The notes: a model not told the origin generated them from the sequence alone. Positions 7,900-18,502 are shown, counted from the first letter of the stretch. The stretch is 64,000 nucleotides of DNA from Kribbella aluminosa (GCF_017876295.1 NZ_JAGINT010000001.1:1240001-1304000), one strand, 5' to 3'. Numbers and translations: made by a program.

Positions 7900-9351
7900 C
7901 TAATGGACGACCGCGAAGTCGGCCGGATCGAGCTTCCGGGTCCGGCGCCAGTACGCGAACGTCCACTCCGGCCAGATCGTGGAGTTCCGCCCGGAACTGT
8001 CGAGGTACCAGCTGGTGCAGCCTGAGTGCCAGACAGAGTCGTCGAGTTCGCGTTGGACGTCGGTGACGAAGTGTTCCTGGGCGTCCTCGCGGACCTCGAC
8101 GTACGTCGCGTTGCGGCGGCGGAGGAGGTGCAGGGCCTGCAGCACGTACCGGACCTGGGCCTCGATCATGAAGACCATCGAGGAGTGGCCGAGGAGCGTG
8201 TTCGGGCCGACCAGCAGGAACAGGTTCGGGTAGCCGGCGACCGTGATGCCGAGATGCGCGCCGATGCCGTTGCGCTTCCAGTGGTCGGCCAGATCGACGC
8301 CGTCCCGGCCGAGGATCGGCATCCGGGTGAGGTTCGCCGAGACGTCGAACCCGGTGCCGAGCACGATCGTGTCGCAGGAACGTTCGGTGCCGTCGGCAGT
8401 GATCACGCCGGTCGAGGTGATCCGCGCGATCGGAGTGCTGACCACGCTGACGTTCGGCCGGGCCAGCGCCGGGTAGTAGTCGTTCGAGATCAGGATCCGC
8501 TTGCAGCCGATCTGGTAGTCCGGGGTCAGCTTCGCGCGGAGCTCGGGGTCGGTGACCTGCTTGTGCAGGTGCCGTTTCGCCTGGAGTTCAAGGCCTTTCA
8601 TCAACTTCGGGTTTCCGGCGAAGCCGGCGCCGCGGCCCTCGAGTCCCCAGTAGACGGCGTTCCGGATCGTCCGTTGCGCGGCCGGGAAACGCTCGTGCAG
8701 CGTTTGTTCCCAGCCGCCGATCGCCCGGTCCGGCTTCGGCGTCACCCATGGTGGCGTGCGCTGGTACACGTCCAGCTGCGCGACCTGCGGGGCGATCTGC
8801 GGTACGAACTGGATCGCCGACGCGCCGGTCCCGATCACCGCGACGTTCCGCCCGCGGAGGTCCCGGTCGTGATCCCACTGCGCCGAGTGGAACGCCGTAC
8901 CGTCGAAGGAGTCGAGGCCGGGGATGTCCGGGAGCTTCGGGCGGTGCAGGCTGCCGACGCCGGCGACCAGGGCCTGGGTCTCGAGCGTCTCGTCGTCGTT
9001 GACCGTGACCGTCCAGTGCCCGGACGCCTCGTCGAACTCCGCCCGGGTGACCTCCGCGCCGTACCGGATCTTGTCCGCGATGCCGTTCTTCTCCGCGCAG
9101 TAGCGCAGGTACGCGAGGATCTCGTCCCAGGGCGCGAACATCCGTGTCCAGCGCGGGTTCTGCTCGAACGAGAACGAGTAGAGGTACGACGGGATGTCGC
9201 AGGCGCAGCCCGGATACGTGTTGTCCCGCCAGGTGCCGCCGAGGTCGTCGGCCTGCTCCAGGATCACGAAGTCCTCGCAGCCGGCCTGCTTGAGCTTGAT
9301 CCCCATGCACAACCCGGCGAACCCGGACCCGATGATCACGACCTCAGCCAT
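7900..9351 (-). CDS. Flavin-containing monooxygenase (Baeyer-Villiger type)
   Basis: A 483-residue FAD/NADPH enzyme. The N-terminal Rossmann fingerprint GSGFAGLCMG is followed by DDLGGTWRDNTYPGCACD, the second nucleotide-binding site GTGASAIQ (about residue 180) and the C-terminal GTGFD, which together place it with EthA-like and related Baeyer-Villiger monooxygenases. The substrate, a ketone or sulfide, cannot be told. The frame is open 28 codons further upstream, but that stretch is Cys/His/Pro-rich; the ATG chosen begins MAEVVIIGSG as in the family, and a -10-like TAACCT (minus strand, 9360-9365) lies 8 nt before it. Confidence 0.88.
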   Translation of the reverse strand: MAEVVIIGSGFAGLCMGIKLKQAGCEDFVILEQADDLGGTWRDNTYPGCACDIPSYLYSFSFEQNPRWTRMFAPWDEILAYLRYCAEKNGIADKIRYGAEVTRAEFDEASGHWTVTVNDDETLETQALVAGVGSLHRPKLPDIPGLDSFDGTAFHSAQWDHDRDLRGRNVAVIGTGASAIQFVPQIAPQVAQLDVYQRTPPWVTPKPDRAIGGWEQTLHERFPAAQRTIRNAVYWGLEGRGAGFAGNPKLMKGLELQAKRHLHKQVTDPELRAKLTPDYQIGCKRILISNDYYPALARPNVSVVSTPIARITSTGVITADGTERSCDTIVLGTGFDVSANLTRMPILGRDGVDLADHWKRNGIGAHLGITVAGYPNLFLLVGPNTLLGHSSMVFMIEAQVRYVLQALHLLRRRNATYVEVREDAQEHFVTDVQRELDDSVWHSGCTSWYLDSSGRNSTIWPEWTFAYWRRTRKLDPADFAVVH

Positions 9352-9478
9352 AGCAGCCGAGGTTACCGGTGGGTCACACGCCGGCGGAAGGGGACAGTGG
9401 ACGTGCACGCAGGCACAAGTGCCTGAATCGGGCACTTCGAGGCCCGAATACGACGGTTACGCCTGCGCGGGCGTCCAC

Positions 9479-10705
<1,227 letters not shown>

Positions 10706-10735
10706 ACCTCGACCCTACTAAGGGGCGGCGCCGGA

Positions 10736-11476
10736 TCACAGCTGTGACGGTTGTGGCTGACTGGTGCGCGTCCACTGCACGCCGGCGATCACGGCGTACG
10801 TGACGGCGCCGAGCGGGACTGCCCAGAACCGGAAGAACGGGAGCTGACCCGAGACCGCGGTCGCTGCGAACACCACGCCGTACGTCGCGACGCCCGCGAC
10901 CGTCCCGCGCCGCCGGGAGTCGAGCGCGGTGCTCGGCAACGGACCCATGTGCCGGTCGAGCACCGTGCCGAACGCGCTCAGCCCGGCGAGTGACGTGACG
11001 ATGACCAGGACGCCGCCGGGCAGGCCACCGAAGACGATCGCGACTGCGTTCAGGAACGTGATCAGCGCGAACGCGACCGCCATGTCCAGCGCACCGAACG
11101 CGAGGTGTGACCGGCGCCGGCGGCCGAGGGCGACGCCGTCGCCGGTACGGAGCGGGCCGGGTTCGCCGGTGAGGCGCTGTACGGTCAGGATCAGGCCGGC
11201 CGCGAGGACGATCAGCAGCAGTACGCCGAGGACGGACAGCACCACGGACCGGGTCGTCGACATGTACTGGTGGACCTCGCCGCCCGACACGCAGCTCGCC
11301 GACGGCGGGAACCAGCTGGTCCGCGGTACGGCGTCCATCGCCCCGGTCCTGCGCGCGCAGTCCTGACCGGGGTCGTACCAGTTCGGCTGCGACAACGTGA
11401 CCACGGTCGTCCACACCAGCCCGCCGATCAGCCCCAGCCCCAGCAAAGATCCCGCCCGACGCCGCACCCAGTCCAC
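10736..11476 (-). CDS. Hypothetical membrane protein
   Basis: A 246-residue protein with about six hydrophobic segments: one at residues 10-30, a loop with two or three cysteines (DCARR, ASCVSGG), then five spans from about residue 75 to the C terminus. I do not recognise a family. The basic RRRRSH patch in the middle lies between spans and should be cytoplasmic. The Nudix remnant starts divergently 18 nt away, so their control regions overlap. Confidence 0.6.
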   Translation of the reverse strand: MDWVRRRAGSLLGLGLIGGLVWTTVVTLSQPNWYDPGQDCARRTGAMDAVPRTSWFPPSASCVSGGEVHQYMSTTRSVVLSVLGVLLLIVLAAGLILTVQRLTGEPGPLRTGDGVALGRRRRSHLAFGALDMAVAFALITFLNAVAIVFGGLPGGVLVIVTSLAGLSAFGTVLDRHMGPLPSTALDSRRRGTVAGVATYGVVFAATAVSGQLPFFRFWAVPLGAVTYAVIAGVQWTRTSQPQPSQL

Positions 11477-11494
11477 GGCACTACCCTCTCATCC

Positions 11495-11872
11495 GTGGAT
11501 CCGTACCTTGCTCAGCTCCGTCGCGACGTGGGTTCCCGGCTGCTGTTGCTGCCCGGCGCGCAGGTGCTGGCGATCGACGCCGCCGACCGCATCCTGTTCC
11601 AGCGCAGCCGCGACACCGGCCTGTGGGAACTCCCCGCCGGCGGCGCGGAGCCCGGCGACAGCTTCCGCAGTACGGCGACCCGCGAGTTCACGGAGGAGAC
11701 CGGGCTGGTAGGCGAGCTCTCTGGACGACCCGGCTTGCTGCTGTGCCGGCCGCGCTCCGGCAGAGACCGGCCGCCTGGGGGCTGCTCTGATCAGGTGACG
11801 TCGATCAGGACCTTGCCGACGACGCCGCTCTCGACCGCGGTGTGCGCCTCGGCTGCTTGCTCGAGTGTGTAG
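11495..11872 (+). pseudogene. Truncated, frame-disrupted Nudix hydrolase
   Basis: The GTG-initiated frame starts like an intact Nudix protein (VDPYLAQLRRDVGSRLLLLPG) and contains the Nudix helix GGAEPGDSF...REFTEETGL, with Asp instead of Glu at the seventh position of the box. After ETGLVGEL the family resemblance ends: the frame runs into the antisense quinone oxidoreductase gene and stops at 11872. The second half of the fold (about 60-80 residues) is missing. In another frame, bases 11745-11790 read AAVPAALRQRPAAWGLL and a stop, a plausible relic of the original C terminus. A -10-like TACCCT (11482-11487) precedes the GTG by 7 nt, so the promoter may survive. Confidence 0.6.
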
Positions 11873-12813
11873 TGGTGCAACGGGATCCCGGCCTCCGGCC
11901 CGACCCGGATCGCCCCCGCCGCGACCGCCGCCGCGACATCGCCGAGCCCGCGCGGCCGCCAGGAGTCCGGCGCCGTGTACAGCAGCACGAACTGCCAGCG
12001 CGCGTTCGGCACCATCGACGCCCGGACCGGGAGTTCCATCGTGCCGCCGCCGTCGGTCGCGTACACCGCCACCGATCCGTGCGTGGCGATCACCGCGGCG
12101 TCGATGGCCGCGTTCGCCGCCGGCGACACCTCGACGATCGTGTCGACGCCGCCCGGGGCAATCGCCCGTACCTCGGACACCACGTCCTGCTGCTTGTAGT
12201 CGATGACATGGTCCGCGCCCGCCAGTGCCGCGAGGTTGCCCTTCTCCGGGTTGCTTACGGTCGTGATCACGGTCGCGTCCGACCACCGCGCCAACTGGAT
12301 CGCCGCGTTGCCCACCGCGCCCGCACCGCCGGCGACCAGCACGGTCCGCCCGGCCAGCTTGCCCGGCCCGAGATGAACCGGCCCGTCCTCGGTCACCGTC
12401 AGACAGCGATGCGCGGTCAGGAACGGTACGCCGAGCGCAGCGCCGAGGTCGTACGACGCTGTGTCCGGCAGCGGCACCACATGCCGCACCGGCACCACGG
12501 CGTACTCCTGCGCCGTACCACCCGACGGCCGTTGGTACGCCGCCTCCCAGAGCCACACGCGCCGCCCGCGGAGCCCCGCGTCGACGCCTCGCCCGACCGC
12601 GTCGACGACCCCGGACCCGTCCTGGTTCGGTACCTGCGCCGGATGCACCGGCGTACCGGCCTCACTGCCGCGGCGCGACTTCCAGTCGGTCGGGTTGACG
12701 CCCGACCGGTGGATCCGCACCCGCACCTCTCCCGCCGCCGGCTCAGGCATCGGCCTGTCCACCAGAGTCAGGACCTCGGGCTCACCGGTCACGGAGTACT
12801 CGACAGCTCGCAC
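11791..12813 (-). CDS. Zinc-independent quinone oxidoreductase (MDR family)
   Basis: A 340-residue medium-chain dehydrogenase/reductase. It has the N-terminal GroES-like part with RSGVNPTDWKSR and the NADPH-binding GGAGAVGNAAIQLA (about residues 155-168). The zinc-ligand cysteines of alcohol dehydrogenases are absent, as in NADPH:quinone reductases. It should reduce quinones or enones in the cytoplasm. The GTG start is 7 nt downstream of a -10-like TAGCGT (minus strand, 12821-12826). It is flanked on both sides by gene remnants (Nudix at 11.5-11.9 kb, GNAT at 12.85 kb). Confidence 0.88.
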   Translation of the reverse strand: MRAVEYSVTGEPEVLTLVDRPMPEPAAGEVRVRIHRSGVNPTDWKSRRGSEAGTPVHPAQVPNQDGSGVVDAVGRGVDAGLRGRRVWLWEAAYQRPSGGTAQEYAVVPVRHVVPLPDTASYDLGAALGVPFLTAHRCLTVTEDGPVHLGPGKLAGRTVLVAGGAGAVGNAAIQLARWSDATVITTVSNPEKGNLAALAGADHVIDYKQQDVVSEVRAIAPGGVDTIVEVSPAANAAIDAAVIATHGSVAVYATDGGGTMELPVRASMVPNARWQFVLLYTAPDSWRPRGLGDVAAAVAAGAIRVGPEAGIPLHHYTLEQAAEAHTAVESGVVGKVLIDVT

Positions 12814-12846
12814 CCCACCGACGCTACCTCAACCGCTTGGTGAACA

Positions 12847-12921
12847 TCAGCGCCAGCCGAGTTCGTCGAACGCCGGCGCGATCACCGGCGGATCGTCGTC
12901 CCGCAGCGGCCGACGGATTGT
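12847..12921 (-). pseudogene. N-terminal remnant of a GNAT acetyltransferase
   Basis: In one minus-strand frame this short stretch reads TIRRPLRDDDPPVIAPAF, DELGWR and stop. That is the characteristic opening of many GNAT N-acetyltransferases (IRPL..DD...IA.AF...GW). There is no in-frame ATG or GTG, an in-frame TAG lies a few codons upstream, and the rest of the domain is gone, so this can only be a relic. The identification rests on about 23 residues. Confidence 0.35.
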
Positions 12922-12964
12922 ATAGAGGTCAGTACCTGGCCGCTATGCCGTTTAGAGTCATGGC

Positions 12965-13486
12965 ATGACGACAAACGAGCAGGCCGTTTCCGGTGAGCGG
13001 GCGGACCTTCTGGACCTTCTCGCCACCCGTCGGCACTTCCTCCGGCACACCGCCCAGGGGTTGACCGACGAGCAGGCGAGTACTTGCAGTACCAAGAGTG
13101 AGCTGACGGTCGCCGGGTTGATCAAGCATGTGTCGACGGTCGAGCAGCACTGGGCGGAGTTCGCTCAGGGTACGGCCGACACGGCGCCGACCGAGTTCAC
13201 GCCGGAGGTGATCGCCGCCTGGGCGGACCAGTTCCGCCTTGTCGAGGGCGAGACGCTCGCGGACGTGCTGGCGGAGTACGAGAAGGTCGCCGCCGCCACC
13301 GCCGACCTGGTCCGCACCCTCGACCTCGAAGCCAAGTACGAACTGCCCGCCGCCCCCTGGCAACCGCCGGGCGTCTTCTGGTCGGTGCGGATGGCCTTCC
13401 TGCACATCGCCTCCGAAACGGCCCAGCACTCCGGCCACGCGGACATCATCCGCGAAACCATCGACGGTCAGAAGACCATGGGCTGA
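12965..13486 (+). CDS. DinB-family (DUF664-like) protein
   Basis: A 173-residue four-helix protein. The three DinB metal ligands are visible: H in LIKHVSTVEQHW (about residue 58) and two more in HIASETAQHSGHADIIRE near the C terminus. In actinobacteria this fold (DinB/DUF664/maleylpyruvate isomerase N-terminal type) includes thiol S-transferases that use mycothiol; a mycothiol-dependent activity is therefore plausible but not shown. The ATG lies exactly 6 nt after TAGAGT (12953-12958), without a Shine-Dalgarno sequence, so transcription is probably leaderless. A hairpin follows the stop. Confidence 0.82.
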   Translation: MTTNEQAVSGERADLLDLLATRRHFLRHTAQGLTDEQASTCSTKSELTVAGLIKHVSTVEQHWAEFAQGTADTAPTEFTPEVIAAWADQFRLVEGETLADVLAEYEKVAAATADLVRTLDLEAKYELPAAPWQPPGVFWSVRMAFLHIASETAQHSGHADIIRETIDGQKTMG

Positions 13487-13499
13487 CCCAACGAACATG

Positions 13500-13524
13500 A
13501 GCGCCAGGAGATTCTCCTGGCGCT
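13500..13524 (+). terminator. Terminator hairpin after the DinB gene
   Basis: An 11-bp perfect stem, AGCGCCAGGAG (13500-13510) with CTCCTGGCGCT (13514-13524), and a 3-nt loop, followed by TCGAAACCTTTGG. Confidence 0.75.
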
Positions 13525-13705
13525 TCGAAACCTTTGGTCGTCGTGCTGCATCGTGGTTTGTAAGGGGAGAGACAAACCTCGGTGAGCTGACCGCCCCCAT
13601 GGAAATCCGTGGGCCACCGATGGTCCGGTGTGCCGCGTCGCGGTGCGCCTGTCCGCTCAGGAGACCGTCGCCGGTGTCCGGGGACGGTGGGGGAGGCACA
13701 ACTTC

Positions 13706-15664
13706 ATGCGATTCAGGGGAACGGCCGGTCTGGCCGTGGGGATCGCTGTTCTGCTGCTGGGGGCAGCGACAGCAGAAGGTGCGACGCGGACGCCGGGGGA
13801 CAACCCGGGCATCCGGATCGTGCCCGGGCCGGAGGAGCCGGGCGAGGCCCAGTTCGTACCGGGCGCGAGCAACGTCGTACCCGCGAACGCGGCGCCGGCG
13901 ACGGACATCGGCAGGACGCAGATGAAGGCCCAGGCAGTCGCGGCACCGTTCTACGCGTGTCCCGGGTTCAGCGGGCTGGAGGCAACGAACCCGTTGGCGA
14001 ATCTGTACGCCGACAAGTTCGCCTGGGGTCCTTACGCGGCGTACAAGGTCGGTAACGGTGGCGGGAACATCAACTGGTCGCTGAACCCGTACAAGAACGC
14101 CAGCTGGTACATGTGGTTCCACTCGCTGCGCTGGCTCGGGCAGGGGATCATTGCCGCCGGCAAGGGTGATCTGGCCGCGCTGACCCGGGTGAACACGATC
14201 GCGTACGACTGGTACCGCGACAACCCGTACTCGTGGAAGGCGAACGTCGGCGCGTGGGAGTCCACCATGCACCGCACCAACGTCCTGAACTGCCTGCGCC
14301 AGGCGATCATGTCCGGCTTGCAGGTCACGACTCTGCCGACGCGCTACGCCTGGGTGGATGCCGCGCTGCTGAGCCACGCCCGCTTCCTCACGAACTACTG
14401 GAGCGGCGCGTGGAACCACGGCACCGACGAGAGCATCGCGCTCTTCGGCGTCGGCTGCGCACTTGGCCGGACCGACTACGAGAACCTCGCCCAGCAACGC
14501 CTCGCGGCCGGGATCACCACGTCGATCGACGCACAGGGGTCGACCAACGAACAGTCGACCGGGTACGCGTCCTTCAACTACTCGCTCTGGGGCCGTGCGA
14601 TCACGGTCCTGCAGAACTGCGGCGTCGATCCCGGTACGACGATCGCGACCCGGCGCGCGCTACTCGCCAAATGGTTGACGCTGGCAACGAATTCGCTCGG
14701 CAAGCTCCATCAGCTCGGCGACACCGAAGTACAGGCGACATACCCGTGGACGGGGACGCCCCTGGAGTACGCCGGTTCGCTCGGAGCCACGGGCACGGTG
14801 CCGCCGTGGCGGGTCGGGGTCTACTCGGCCGGGTACGTGTTCGGGCGGACGGGCTGGGGGACCGATCCGGCGCGCGGGTTCGCGGGCGAATCGACGTACA
14901 GCATCAGGTACGGCGCGGCGCGGGCGTTCCACGGGCACTTCGACCACACGAGCATCACCTACACCTCGCGTGGGCGGGACATCATCGTGGACGGCGGGTA
15001 CGCGGCGTACAACGCCGGGGCGTATCGGACCTGGGCCGTCAGCCCGAGTGCGCACAGTGCCATGACGACGCCGATGTCGACGTACCTGAATCCGGTGACG
15101 CGGCTGACTGCTTCGGCGGTGAAGGATACGTCGGAGTCGTACGTGTTCACCGACGCGCCGGGGAGTGGGATCAGCCGCGCCCGCTCGGTGCTGGTGCTGA
15201 AGGATCCGGACCTGCTCGTCGTGTGGGACCGAGCCTCGGCGAAGACCGCGCAGGCGTTCCAGACGTTGTGGCACCTCCCGCCGGACCAGCGCGCGACCGT
15301 CTACTCACGGACGACCGCCGTGGCGATGGCGCCGGGCGACTCGACCAGGACGATCCTGTTCCAGGTGCCGTTCAAGCAGGCACTCCCGGCCGGCGCGATC
15401 CTGGTCAAGCAGGCCCAGACCAACCCGATCCAGGGCTGGTACTACCCGACCAGCTACAACCGCCAGTCCGCCCCAACGCTCATGCTGGCCCGGGCCGGCA
15501 AGACGGCGTCGATCCTGTCCTTCGTCGTCCCCGTCCGATCCACCGGCACGGTCACGTACTCCGTCCGCCAGTCCGGTACGACGTTCATCGTCAACCTCAA
15601 CGTGGCCGGCCAAAAGACCGCGATAGCCATCTCCGCCGGCGGCTCCCTCTACCGCGCCGGCTGA
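13706..15664 (+). CDS. Secreted heparinase II/III-like polysaccharide lyase
   Basis: A 652-residue exported protein. The ATG, behind GGGAGG, starts a signal peptide (MRFRGTAGLAVGIAVLLLG, cleavage likely after ATAEGA). Residues about 70-330 look like the all-helical (alpha/alpha) toroid of alginate/heparinase-type lyases, with NYWSGAWNHGTDESI and STNEQSTGY; the C-terminal half is the beta-sheet heparinase II/III domain with HGHFDHTSITY and DIIVDGGYAAY. This family cleaves uronic-acid polysaccharides by beta-elimination; the substrate cannot be read from the sequence. It stands alone between two terminators, so it is probably induced by itself. A longer frame upstream is unlikely to be translated because it would bury the signal peptide. 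Confidence 0.82.
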   Translation: MRFRGTAGLAVGIAVLLLGAATAEGATRTPGDNPGIRIVPGPEEPGEAQFVPGASNVVPANAAPATDIGRTQMKAQAVAAPFYACPGFSGLEATNPLANLYADKFAWGPYAAYKVGNGGGNINWSLNPYKNASWYMWFHSLRWLGQGIIAAGKGDLAALTRVNTIAYDWYRDNPYSWKANVGAWESTMHRTNVLNCLRQAIMSGLQVTTLPTRYAWVDAALLSHARFLTNYWSGAWNHGTDESIALFGVGCALGRTDYENLAQQRLAAGITTSIDAQGSTNEQSTGYASFNYSLWGRAITVLQNCGVDPGTTIATRRALLAKWLTLATNSLGKLHQLGDTEVQATYPWTGTPLEYAGSLGATGTVPPWRVGVYSAGYVFGRTGWGTDPARGFAGESTYSIRYGAARAFHGHFDHTSITYTSRGRDIIVDGGYAAYNAGAYRTWAVSPSAHSAMTTPMSTYLNPVTRLTASAVKDTSESYVFTDAPGSGISRARSVLVLKDPDLLVVWDRASAKTAQAFQTLWHLPPDQRATVYSRTTAVAMAPGDSTRTILFQVPFKQALPAGAILVKQAQTNPIQGWYYPTSYNRQSAPTLMLARAGKTASILSFVVPVRSTGTVTYSVRQSGTTFIVNLNVAGQKTAIAISAGGSLYRAG

Positions 15665-15670
15665 CAGACG

Positions 15671-15698
15671 CGGGGCGCCTTCAACAAGAGGCGCCCCG
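15671..15698. terminator. Bidirectional terminator hairpin
   Basis: A 10-bp perfect stem, CGGGGCGCCT (15671-15680) with AGGCGCCCCG (15689-15698). It separates the lyase gene from the convergent YCII gene. Confidence 0.78.
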
Positions 15699-15703
15699 GA
15701 CCG

Positions 15704-16069
15704 TCACGACGTCTCCGGCCGTTTCCTGGGAACCTGGAAGCGGTGCACCTGCTGCGGCCAGCCGCACGCCTCGGCGATCTTCCCCGCCCAGTGCCGTGCC
15801 GCCTCCTCGTCGGCCACATCCAGGACGGCGAACCCGCCCAGGTGCTCCTTCGACTCGACGTACGGCCCGTCTGTGAACATCGGCGTACCGCTGGAAGCAT
15901 CCACGCTGAACACCGGCGCCTCCGGATCCAGCCCACCGGTGAAGATCAGCACACCGACCTCCCGCATCTCCGCCAGCAACGGCCGCAACCCCTTGGACTT
16001 CGCCGCCAGCTCCGCATCCGTATGCTCCGGCACCCACTCGTCATTGAACGCAACGAGGTACTCAGCCAT
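15704..16069 (-). CDS. YCII-related (YciI family) protein
   Basis: A 121-residue dimeric-type ferredoxin-like protein. It opens MAEYLVAFNDEW and carries FTDGPYVESKEHLGGFAVLDVAD, typical of the YCII proteins that often accompany ECF sigma factors; none is next to it here. The function of the family is poorly known, although some members have active-site His-Asp pairs. The ATG was preferred to one five codons upstream because GAGGAGG lies at the right distance (4-5 nt). The msrA pseudogene ends 137 nt upstream on the same strand. Confidence 0.85.
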   Translation of the reverse strand: MAEYLVAFNDEWVPEHTDAELAAKSKGLRPLLAEMREVGVLIFTGGLDPEAPVFSVDASSGTPMFTDGPYVESKEHLGGFAVLDVADEEAARHWAGKIAEACGWPQQVHRFQVPRKRPETS

Positions 16070-16206
16070 AACACCCTCCTCCACAGGCAGCCCAACGCCG
16101 CCCTTCCACCCTCACCACGAACGCCACAACCCCAATCCGACAACTCACCCTACGACGGGGTGAACATCTCGTTGGCCGTACGCCACCTGGCCGGGCGACT
16201 ACAAGC

Positions 16207-16852
16207 TCAGCTGTCGGCCGGGAACGGTGCGCCGGTGTTGCTGTGGCAGCGGTAGCCGTTGGGGTTTTTGTGGAGGTACTGCTGGTGGTGGTCCTCCGCG
16301 TAGTAGAACGTGGTTGCGGGGGCTATTTCGGTGGTGATGTCGTCGTAGCCGAGGGGCTTGATGACGGGGGCGTAGAGGTTGCGGGTGCGTTCGGCTTCGG
16401 CGCGCTGGGCGTCGGTGGTGTAGTAGACGGCCGAGCGGTACTGCGAGCCGAGGTCGTTGCCCTGGCGCATGCCCTGGGTCGGATCGTGGGTTTCCCAGAA
16501 GACCTTCAGGAGGTTCGTGAAGGTGGTCTTGGTGGGGTCGTAGACGACCCGGACGGCCTCCGCGTGACCGGTGCGGGCCGGTGCAGACCTCTTCGTACGT
16601 CGGGTTTGGGGTGTAACCGCCCGCGTACCCGACGGCCGTGGTGTAGACGCCCGGCTGCTGCCAGAAGATCTCCTCGGTGCCCCAGAAGCATCCAGTACCG
16701 AACCAGACCTCCTCGAACCCCTCGGGCGCGGCGGCGGTCTGCGGCGTGCGCAGGACGATGTTCTCGTCCGGTACGGCGAAGCCGCGGGTGGGCCGGCCGG
16801 GCAGCGCGGCCTGCGGCTCGACCATGGCGGTGTTGCGGGTGAAGAACGACAT
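16207..16852 (-). pseudogene. msrA: Peptide-methionine (S)-S-oxide reductase with a one-base frameshift
   Basis: The first frame begins [14 protein letters not shown] and contains the MsrA active site [13 protein letters not shown] and [17 protein letters not shown]; then it goes out of frame. The second frame resumes exactly with [14 protein letters not shown] and continues through [18 protein letters not shown] to the normal end. Removing one G from the GGG at 16575-16577 (plus strand) restores one continuous protein of about 214 residues with every MsrA landmark. No other lesion is visible, so this is either a very recent pseudogene or a base-calling error. GAGAGG lies 7 nt before the ATG. 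Confidence 0.85.
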
Positions 16853-17054
16853 TCTCACGCCTCTCGCAGTCTGACTCTCATAGTCTCGCAACGCCTCCCG
16901 CAGGGCGAACCTTCCCCGCACCCCTTACGGCGTCATGACGTCCGGGATGCGTACCGACGAACGGGCAGTGGTCGGCGGCGGCGAGCGACGTCACGCGGCG
17001 ACACGACGGCAAGGGGCGGCCGGAGGCCACCACTGCCCGTCCTTCGGTACGGCA

Positions 17055-18494
17055 TCACGCGATCATCACCCCAGTCCGCCTGGTGGGGCCCGCGGTGGTC
17101 AGGGAGGTGTACGACGCCGCCAGCCGCCGTACGCCGTCCCGGAGGGCGTCCTCGTCCAGCGTGAAGGGGAGGCGGATGAAGGACTCGAGGCCGCCGTCGG
17201 GGGAGAAGCGGGAGCCGGCGACGAGGAGGGCGCCGTTGCGCTGGGCGACGCCAACGAGGCTGGAGCCGACCGGCTCGGGAAGCTCGCACCACAGGGACAG
17301 CCCGCCGGACGGCAGCCGGAACTTCCACGACGGGAGCTCCTCCGCTACGGCGGAAGCAAGCGCGTCCCGTCGACGGGCCAGCGACGTACGGCGGTCCGGG
17401 AGGAGCGTGGAGCGCCGCCGGAGCAGATCCGCGACCACGAGCTGCTCCAGCACCGGCGCCCCGAGATCCAGCGACGCCCGCGCGTCCAGCACCCGGGCCA
17501 CCAGCGCCGCCGGCACCCGCATCCACCCGATCCGCAGCCCGCCCCAGAACGACTTGCTCACCGACCCCACGGTGATCACCCCGTCCGGGTCGTACGCCGC
17601 GAACGGCGGCGGCATCTCCTGCCCGTCCAGCGACAGCTCGAACAGCGTCTCGTCCACGATCGCCGTCGTCCGCGACCGCGCGAACGCCCGCGCCAGCCGC
17701 TGCCGGTCCGCCGCGGGCATCAGGAAACCGGTCGGGTTCTGGAAGTCCGCCACCAGCCACGCGGCCCGCGGCGCCGTCTGCCGGATGGTTGCCTCCAGCA
17801 ACGGCAGGTCCCAGCCTCCGGGCGACATCGGTACGGCGACCACCCGGCAGCCGCTGCGCCGGATCGCGTCCACCGAGTTCGGGTGCGTCGGGCTCTCGGT
17901 GAGCACCCGGTCGCCGATCTGGGTCATCGCCCGGACGGCGATCGACGTCGCCGCGAGCGCCCCGGCGGTGACGACGATCTGGTCCGCGGTCGTCGGCAGG
18001 CCGCGTTCGCAGTACGCCGCGGCGATCTCGGCCCGCAGTACCGGCAGGCCCTGCGGGTGGTACCCTGGCGTCGCGAGGTGCAGCGGTAGGTCGAGAGCCG
18101 CGGCCGCCACCGCCGTACTGATGCCGGGCACCGCCGCGGGCGCCGCGCAGGTGAAGTCGTACAGCCCCTCGGTGTCGACGCCGGGCGCGTGGTGCCGCCC
18201 GAGCTCGGGCTCGACCTTCGACGGCAGCGCGGTCACGCTGCCGGAGCCACGCCGGCTGATCAGGTACCCGCTGTCCCGAAGCTCCCGATAAGCGGACGCC
18301 ACCGTCGTACGGCTGACGCCCAGCGCCTCGGTCAGTTCGCGCTCGCTCGGCAGCCGCGAGCCGGGCATGATCCGGCCGTCCGCGATCAGCAGCCGGAGCC
18401 GCTCGGCCAGCACCCGGTACGCCGGACCGGGACCGCCGGCCCACTCGCCGAGCAGGCCGGTCAACGTACTCGCAGGGAGATAACGGGCTTCCAT
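17055..18494 (-). CDS. MocR-type (YczR-like) GntR/aminotransferase regulator
   Basis: A 479-residue fusion of an N-terminal GntR winged helix (residues about 25-90, SRLPSERELTEALGVSRTTV) and a fold-type I aminotransferase domain. The PLP lysine is in SVSKSFWGG and the pyridine-binding Asp is in IVDETLFEL. MocR proteins use the PLP domain as a sensor, not as an enzyme. It is divergent from a YczE-like membrane protein, the pairing that defines the YczR subgroup, so it very likely controls yczE and itself. A -10-like GATAGT (minus, 18502-18507) precedes the ATG by 7 nt and overlaps a direct repeat described separately. Confidence 0.88.
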   Translation of the reverse strand: MEARYLPASTLTGLLGEWAGGPGPAYRVLAERLRLLIADGRIMPGSRLPSERELTEALGVSRTTVASAYRELRDSGYLISRRGSGSVTALPSKVEPELGRHHAPGVDTEGLYDFTCAAPAAVPGISTAVAAAALDLPLHLATPGYHPQGLPVLRAEIAAAYCERGLPTTADQIVVTAGALAATSIAVRAMTQIGDRVLTESPTHPNSVDAIRRSGCRVVAVPMSPGGWDLPLLEATIRQTAPRAAWLVADFQNPTGFLMPAADRQRLARAFARSRTTAIVDETLFELSLDGQEMPPPFAAYDPDGVITVGSVSKSFWGGLRIGWMRVPAALVARVLDARASLDLGAPVLEQLVVADLLRRRSTLLPDRRTSLARRRDALASAVAEELPSWKFRLPSGGLSLWCELPEPVGSSLVGVAQRNGALLVAGSRFSPDGGLESFIRLPFTLDEDALRDGVRRLAASYTSLTTAGPTRRTGVMIA

Positions 18495-18502
18495 GCAGTC
18501 CA

